The position numbers and the translations under genes were made by a program. A stretch of 64,000 bases of DNA from Ganoderma boninense (Eukaryota > Basidiomycota > Agaricomycetes > Polyporales > Polyporaceae): positions 3,782,001 to 3,846,000 of the forward strand of contig CM035307.1 in NCBI GenBank assembly GCA_002900995.3. The letters are read 5' to 3'. Of this stretch, positions 57,767 through 64,000 are shown piece by piece. A model generated the notes under the pieces. It saw nothing but the letters and a program-made list of their open reading frames with translations. It did no database searches and was not told where the DNA came from. The stretch's first letter is position 1. Every line of letters starts with the position of its first letter.

Positions 57767-59145
57767 GCTTTATGTACAGGAACAGGAACGCCGACGCTCA
57801 CGACCATTCTCTGTTTCCGACCATCTTCATTCGACGGCCACCAGGCGGTCTATGTGCACTTTAGAAAACATCTGCTCGCCGCAGGTCAACGCCCTGCATC
57901 GTTGAAATTCAATTGGAGAGCTTCAGCTTCGAATCTTGTGACCTTGGACCTGGAGACCCGCGGCTCCCTGTCGTGTGGATGGTGAGGGTACGTAGCGGCG
58001 ATTTTTACATATATGTGGTGCTAGCACTTACGGCTGTACAATGTTTTTTTCTCTCAATAGTTCGTAATTACCCCGACCATATGTTGATAGGTGGAAAATG
58101 CAGGCGACACCCCTGGGCTGCGACAGTCGGTTCTGGTACGCTGAGACATCCATCCAGGAAGCCCAGAGATATTTATTGATGGACCGGGCAAGGATTGGGT
58201 TGGGGACCCACTACCTCCGGTGACCCCGAACGACGACAATTTCATCTCTGTCGTGGTTTGTAGGCGCCATGGCGCGCTCCAATTTCAAGGGTTTTAATAG
58301 ACGGTCTACAAACCTGCCGAAACCCCCTGCTACCTCTCGGAACAGTAGCCCGTCCTCCTCTTCGGTCATGGCGTTGATGGCAACGTGTACAGCTTAACTT
58401 GGTCGTCTCTTTGAGCCCGTTGCCATCGGCTTCACACGTCTCCGAGGCACCATTTAATGAGCAAGTCGAATAATGCTGACGAGGGAGCTTTGCATTTGCT
58501 TAAGGACAGGAACTTTGGGCCCGAGGCATCTACGACGACGACGTTACCGTACTCCAGAATGTGCCGTCGAGGGTACCTTGCCCAGCACCAGGTTCCGGTC
58601 CCCAACATCCAACCTTGTGACGAGAAGCTCTTCACTTCCATGGGTCGGCGGTGGATACGTTTATCTCCGTATTCCAGTGCTAGGCGCGAGAGGGAAATCC
58701 ATGGTCATCGGAGGTCCCACATGCCCTCATCGACCAAACTGCGCCGAGAACTCCTCCCCGACAAACCTTCCTTCCTTTCCAGCAGACCCCCATCCCGAAC
58801 TGTCTTGCATAGCAACGACCTCGACGCCTGAAGACCACATCCAGAAGTGAAATGTCGCGCTTCGCCAAAATGCAGCCACATTCCGGTGGTAAGCCACTAC
58901 TTTAGTAGCCTCGTCTGCTCTTCCCGCAGAGCTTAACCCTATTTTCGACAGTTCGGTGATAACTCTGAACAAACTGATGACAGCGTCGCTCTTGTTCGAA
59001 AGTTCGAAGCCTGTCCACGAACACTGTGGCGCGTCCTCAGGCAGATCCTCGATTGCTACTAAAAGCGCACCTGGAACGCGCCTTCACCATCCGTACCACC
59101 TTGTTTTCGCACCCCCGCTCTCTGACCCACTTCGTTCAGCCAACC
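57767..59145. other. Region between LTR-like repeats and membrane protein gene
   Basis: About 1.4 kb with broken-looking frames (for example 58457-58831) and no domain I can name. It could hold a decayed gene. Confidence 0.35.
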
Positions 59146-60812
59146 ATGATGCCTCGACCGCGAAGTCTTCAGAGTATGGAGGTGAACGACTTCGCGCTAC
59201 GTGTTCTTCGACGGTCCCCGGGGATCCTAGGATATTCTATCATCCAGATTGGTCTATCGAGCGTGTTGTTTGGTGCGCATCGCGTGCCCACTTCTTCCCA
59301 AACACAGGAGATTCTGATCGGATACCAGGCATCCTGACCTCGCTGGTGGTCGTCGCGTTGTTCTTCCTCATGTAAGTGCATACATTCGCCTCGCGAGACC
59401 GTCCCGAACTTGCATCATCCGTTCTACAGCCGAACGCGCCCAGTCGCGATGCGAGTACTGCTCCCCCAGCACTCTGGTGCTATACGTCTCTACCTCCTTG
59501 TACATGGCTGCCGAGATCTGGAACATCTCGAGCATCGACGCGTACGTATCTGAGGCCAGCCGTGGGCTGTTCTCCACGTCGTACGGGCCCGACGGCTTTG
59601 ACGCCTTCGAGCGGAACGTCGAGAAACAGTCGTGGATGTTCACAGTCGCGCTCGGCATCAACGTGAGTCCGCCCCCTCGTCAACTTCCCCCCCTCGACGT
59701 CGGCCTTCCCACATGGTCCTAATATGCGACGTGCGATCAAAAACAGGTCCTCCTCGGAGATGCGATCGTCTGGTGGCGTGCCTGTGTGGTCTGGAGACAC
59801 AGGTTCGTCTACTACCTCGGTGCGGCCCTTCTTTCCGTCACCATCGGTACGTCCCCACCGTGTGTCGTGCGCTGCTCCCCAAAGTCAACCGAATGCTGAG
59901 CGGAGTCCCTCGCCTGGTAGTCTGCGGGTTTCTCGGAGTATACTATACGCCGCACATGACGAGCCTGATCGTGCTCTTCAAGCTCCAAGGCAACACGCTC
60001 TCGGCCGCCGCCGCAGTGCTCTCGTTCATGACCAACGTGCTCGCGACGTCTCTAATCGGGTACAAGGCGTGGTCAGTCCCCGTCGTCACCTTTTCTAGTC
60101 TAACACATCGTGCTGAACATCCCTTGTCTGACCGTCATCTCTGTGCTGTGCAGGAAGCACAGACAACTCTTGCGCGGGCATTTCTGCGAGGGCCACCGGC
60201 AAACGCGGGTACTGCGAGGGCTCGCGCTCCTGGTAGAGTCTGGGGCGATCTACTGCGTGCTGCTGGTATGTACATCCTCCCCTCTATCCATATTCCAGAG
60301 TCTTCGGTTGTATCCGCCTAACGCATCCCTGCAGGGTGTCGTGTTAGTGGACCAGTGCATCAAGTTGCCCTCGGGCAGTACGTTCCAAACGATCGAGGTG
60401 GACTACTCCTACGACTGCTTCGTCCCCATCGTCGTCAGTACCCGTACTACCCGCCCAGGCCCATTGTTTGCTCCCTTCGCCCCGCATTGACGCTGACGTG
60501 ACATAACGCGACCTACAGGCGATCTACCCGGTCCTAATCATCGCGCTCATCGCGCTCGACCAGTCGCCCATCGACAGCGGGCTCTCGCAACACCGCACCG
60601 CGGAGTCACCTGCCGTGCACCGCGGCGGCGGTGTGATGATAAGCACCGTCGTATTTCGCCATCCCGACTCCACTGCTGGTAGTTCCTCTTCGACGTCCAG
60701 CGTCGGAGGTATTGCGGACGCCCGGCTCAATGGCGCAAAGGGCACGTCGTCCCGTCGCGTTGCACTAAGCCAGGACGAAGATCCGGAAATGAGAGGGAAT
60801 GTGCCGGTGTAG
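59146..60812 (+). CDS. Multi-helix membrane protein (basidiomycete orphan family), copy 1
   Basis: Eight exons (59146-59272, 59308-59371, 59430-59662, 59747-59846, 59921-60071, 60154-60265, 60335-60433, 60519-60812) with positions and phases parallel to the gene at 62253; about 392 aa. Helices include SIIQIGLSSVLFG, GILTSLVVVALFFL, TLVLYVSTSLYMAAEIW, AAVLSFMTNVLATSLIGYKAW and AIYPVLIIALIALDQS; conserved motifs are GDAIVWWRACVVW and LALLVESGAIYCVL. This layout is that of a large mushroom-specific family of about seven-helix proteins with unknown function. In exon 3 the C run at 59463-59467 has one base too many: RTRPVAMRVLLP and TLVLYVST lie in different frames, and removing one C restores phase. 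Splicing to CCCCCAG|C instead would skip 13 codons and also stay in frame. The start could also be the MEVNDF methionine at 59176. Confidence 0.75.
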
Positions 60813-62252
60813 GACAGGGCGTCGATAGGATATATGGTGTACTATGTAAAGTGAGTACTATCAGTCTTGCGACAATTGCAAGTTGCTATGTTAACGATGC
60901 TCACCAAGACCGCCGGGGTCAAAGAGGAGTCCGGAGGTCTGCAGCCTCATGCTGATGACGAATATTGACAATGGCAGGGGATATGTAGTGAACATAAGCA
61001 GAGGACAAGACATCCGAGTTGCGGTGGTCGCCAGACCAGTGCTTGAAGCTTCCGAATGTACCTGTAGATGATCATAATCAACTCGATTCAGAAATTAATC
61101 CGCAGACTCTTTCTTTCTAAGACTTGTAGAAATGGCAGCGATATCTCTACACACACCTCGTAGGAATCCCGCTGTCGCGCCGTTGCTGGAGGCGATAGGC
61201 TGTCATTTACAGTTTCCTCACCGTCGCAGTCACCACTGGATGTGTCACGCTGCCAGATTGTGTTTTCTCATACAGTACTTGCCCTGACATATGATTCAAT
61301 GGGACCGCTCGCATCAAGCTGATATCTCGATGAATGGGTTAGCTGTTGTGCCGCGGCGGGATCGTGGATGGGGTTAGGCAAGGAGCGCGCTGTTGGAACA
61401 TGGGTTTTGGGCAAGCGAGCGCTTGCTCGCCGGAAGTGTCCGAAGTACGATACACTGGCACTGCAGCGCGGGAGTACATTTCTGTTGTTTACCCGTTTGC
61501 CTCTGTACCACGACGACCGGTGCAGGACAACCGGAAATCCACTCGCTTTCGCTGCCCTGTCGACCTTCAAGCAATTTTCTAACACGCGTAACTGGAAGCT
61601 GCTCTGCTGTTCAATGTTCAACTTGAACAATGCCACCTACCGCAGTGCATCCGGAGCCGCGAACCTTGGGCCCGCCGCCCCACGCGCGATTGGTACCGTG
61701 GCATCATTCGCCATCATCCACGGTGGCACCGTGGGTTCCCCCAAGAATTGCGTCGTCCGTTCTTGCATCTAACCATACTGCACAGCTATCCTCAATCTGG
61801 TCATTTCGCCTCAGCGTCGGAAAGGATTGGACGAGCTTCGGGTGCACAGCACGCTGGCACATGAGACGTACAGGCCGAGAGCGGGACTGAGGGGACCCGT
61901 TTTGTCAGCGGGTGATGGGATGGCGAGGCCGCTCACCCCGTCAATCTCGAAAGCGGACCCTGCACGCGTCAATGTGGTACTGCTGACGCTGCTGCATAAA
62001 TATCGGGTCCCTTAAAATCACTGGCGAGGCTCTGCTGAGTCCATACCCCCTCGTTCCTGCGCTCAGTGAGTCTGGATGGAATTCCTTCTCTGGTCGTTAA
62101 CGAACCCGCTCATCTTTTGTTAATCTGCCTGGCACCAGAATCGTCCGTGTTGCCAGGATCCAACACTGGTGAGTCTGAGCTCTCAGGGCCTAGTTGACCT
62201 AAGTTGACCAAGCAGTATCCGCTGACAACCAGTGCTCAGCCTCGGCTAAACC
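60813..62252. other. Intergenic region, no gene seen
   Basis: About 1.4 kb; frames at 61346-61890 overlap on both strands and lack motifs. Confidence 0.45.
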
Positions 62253-63927
62253 ATGTCTACATCATTGCGCTTGGTCAATACCGACGCTTCGGCCATTCTC
62301 CAAGTGCTGGTCCCGACCTTGACCGACGACCTGGTCATTGTCGTTCTTTCCTCCTTCCTTTATGGTGCGTGCGGTGTGATGGGATTGCGTATCAGCGTGA
62401 GCTTACAGAAGCCACAGGAATTCTTACGCTCCTCGTTGCAACGTCGACGTACATCCTCATGTGCGTATGTTTACATTTGCACTATCCCTGCTTAGTACAG
62501 ACAACCAATACACGCGCTTCTTGGCAGCTCCAAGGGGGTGAAACGAATTGGGCACAAGCTACTGCTTCTCGGCACCATATTGCTCTACGTTTCATCCGTG
62601 TTGTACTGGGTGGCGGCGCTTGGCTATGTGGTCAGCTCCAACAGGGCACTGTCCAATGCTACCGCTGGCCTATTTTCGGCATCCTACTCGGGAGCTCAGG
62701 CTGTGGGGCACATCAGTAGAGTGGAGACATGGTACTGCATCATGTCGGCCGCACTCACTGTCAATGTATGACCTTTCACGTCCCTGAATCTATCGCTGAT
62801 GGACCTTTTTGGAACGTCCCTTTCAGATAGGCATCGGAGACAGCATAGTCTGGTGGCGAGCTCGTGTCTTGTATCCTGACAACAGGACCATTCGGCGAAT
62901 CTGTTGTTTCCTCTTCTTCAACACTTTTGGTGCGTCTGACCCATTGACATCCGTTCCGTCCGTCTGAATTCACTCTGTTCATGGTATGCGCCAGTTCTTG
63001 GGATTGTTTCAACTGCATCTTCTTTTAAGGTGGCAGACAAGACCACGGGCCCCTTCCTCCCCATCGTCTACACGGGGGACCCGTGGGGCCTTGCGGCCGT
63101 CGCATTCTCTCTTACCACCAACACGTTCTCGACATCGCTCATCGGCTACAAGGCATGGTAGGCCCTGTGTTCCTCACACCTTCTCGCCTAGCTCGCCCTC
63201 ATGAACGGCTACAGGCAGCATCGGTCATTCTTGCGCACGCATCTCGGCGCCAGACGGAGCACAACAAACGTGATGAGGATGCTTGCCCTCCTAGTTGAGT
63301 CGGGCGTAGTATACTGCCTCATCTGGGTACGTCCTCAAAGTCCTCCGGTGGCATCGTCACCCCGTATCTAGTCGCTCACGCCCGAAATGCACAGTTGCTC
63401 GTCCTGGCGTACCACATATCCGACACCGTGAGCAGCCCCCAGGGACGCTTCTGGCGTGCAATCTCATACATCCACGAAGCCGCTCTCGCCCCCGCGATCG
63501 TGCGTCTCCTTCCCCCTTCATCTCAGGCTTACTCTCCCCTCGCACGGATGCAATGCTAACGCAAGCCGTCCCCGCCCGACAGGCGATCTACCCGATGCTG
63601 ATCGTCGTGCTCGTCGCGCTCAACAAGTCGCAGCTCGACAAGGGCATCCCGGGGCAGAGCCTGCGTCTGAACGGGCCCGGAGGCTCGAACACGCTCCCCA
63701 CCTCGACCGTGCGCTTCGCGACGCAGTCGGCGCGCCTTGAGTCCGGAGCCGTGTCGGTGTCGGTGTCGTCGTGTCCGGTGCTCTCGACGCTCTCGCTTGG
63801 GTCGCCCGTCGACTCGGAGGAGCTGGGCACGTGGTCATTGGCAGAGAAGTCGGGGTTCGCTCTCGGGGCGAGCCCGGCAGTGGGGAAGGGGAGCCTCGGG
63901 TCGACGGGGTCGGGCCGTTCGAATTAG
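62253..63927 (+). CDS. Multi-helix membrane protein (basidiomycete orphan family), copy 2
   Basis: Eight exons (62253-62364, 62409-62460, 62528-62765, 62827-62929, 62995-63157, 63215-63326, 63395-63499, 63583-63927) all keep frame and give 409 aa. Helical segments: ILQVLVPTLTDDLVIVVLSS, GILTLLVATSTYIL, LLLLGTILLYVSSVLYWVAA, IMSAALTVNIGIGDSIVWWR, ICCFLFFNTFVLGIVSTASS, AAVAFSLTTNTFSTSLIGYK, MLALLVESGVVYCLIWLLVL and AIYPMLIVVLVALNKSQ. The C-terminal 90 residues are Ser/Gly-rich and probably cytoplasmic. GDSIVWWR, ATSLIGYKAW/STSLIGYKAW and LALLVESG are shared with the upstream gene, and every intron position matches, so the two are tandem paralogues. The function is unknown; receptor-like roles are sometimes supposed for this topology but nothing here shows it. 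Confidence 0.85.
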
Positions 63928-64000
63928 ATGCTGGGAATGGATGAACCGAAGAAGTACCAACAGTAGCAGTAACTTTAATTTCCACTTTGTCTAATTTATC

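Noticed and set aside
61346..61890. Overlapping frames between the two membrane protein genes
   Set aside because: Four frames on both strands, composition-driven, no motif.
1..64000. CRISPR arrays, operons, riboswitches, prophage
   Set aside because: The genome is clearly eukaryotic and intron-rich; no regularly spaced short repeats or bacterial features were seen.

Overview
The window is nuclear DNA of a filamentous basidiomycete, most likely an Agaricomycete of the wood-decay type. Genes are split by many very short introns (about 47-80 nt) with GT-AG ends and CTRAC-like branch points, there are TATA boxes, a tRNA gene carries an intron, and the gene content (G1 glutamic peptidases, an iterative PKS ending in a reductase domain, BTB proteins, orphan seven-helix membrane proteins) is typical of mushrooms. 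No prokaryotic, CRISPR or viral features were seen. All exon models were built by hand from splice signals and protein similarity, so single junctions may be off by a base or a few codons.

Layout. 1.4-3.5 kb: an EgtB-like (DinB + FGE-sulfatase) sulfoxide-synthase family gene, convergent with RQC1/TCF25 (3.7-6.6 kb, minus). 7.9-36.6 kb: an array of seven same-strand, three-exon genes for secreted G1 (eqolisin) glutamic peptidases, starting at 7895, 20968, 23686, 26126, 28933, 31679 and 35616. Between the first and second copies lies an 8.4-kb type I PKS gene on the minus strand (KS-AT-DH-ER-like linker-KR-ACP-reductase; 9.6-18.0 kb) with several reading-frame breaks. Intergenic DNA of the array is itself duplicated (24.9-27.4 kb versus 27.7-30.6 kb), and one duplicate carries a TA-flanked inverted-repeat element (MITE).

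37.9-40.3 kb: GH20 beta-N-acetylhexosaminidase with 13 exons. 41.8-42.3 kb: a small secreted, probably GPI-anchored protein. 43.2-46.3 kb: a nodulin-like/MCH1-type MFS transporter, convergent with a short-chain dehydrogenase (46.5-48.7 kb, minus). 49.8-50.6 kb: an unrecognised protein with an acidic tail. 51.9-52.0 kb: tRNA-Arg(UCU) with intron. 52.4-54.0 kb: a zinc-finger protein (minus). 55.2-56.2 kb: a BTB/POZ protein (minus), possibly interrupted by a stop. 56.4-57.8 kb: two head-to-tail LTR-like repeats. 59.1-60.8 and 62.3-63.9 kb: two paralogous multi-helix membrane proteins, the first with a one-base frame break at a C run.

How it fits together: the peptidase array and the hexosaminidase are secreted degradative functions, consistent with acid protein and chitin/glycan turnover by a saprotroph. 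The array shows repeated local duplication: shared upstream module (GCAGTGATG-like box about 165-190 bp before the TATA box), duplicated flanks, one orphan upstream module with no gene behind it, and one copy with a scrambled internal segment. The PKS keeps its recognisable active-site motifs in every domain yet has frame breaks, so it is either a recently disabled gene or affected by assembly errors.
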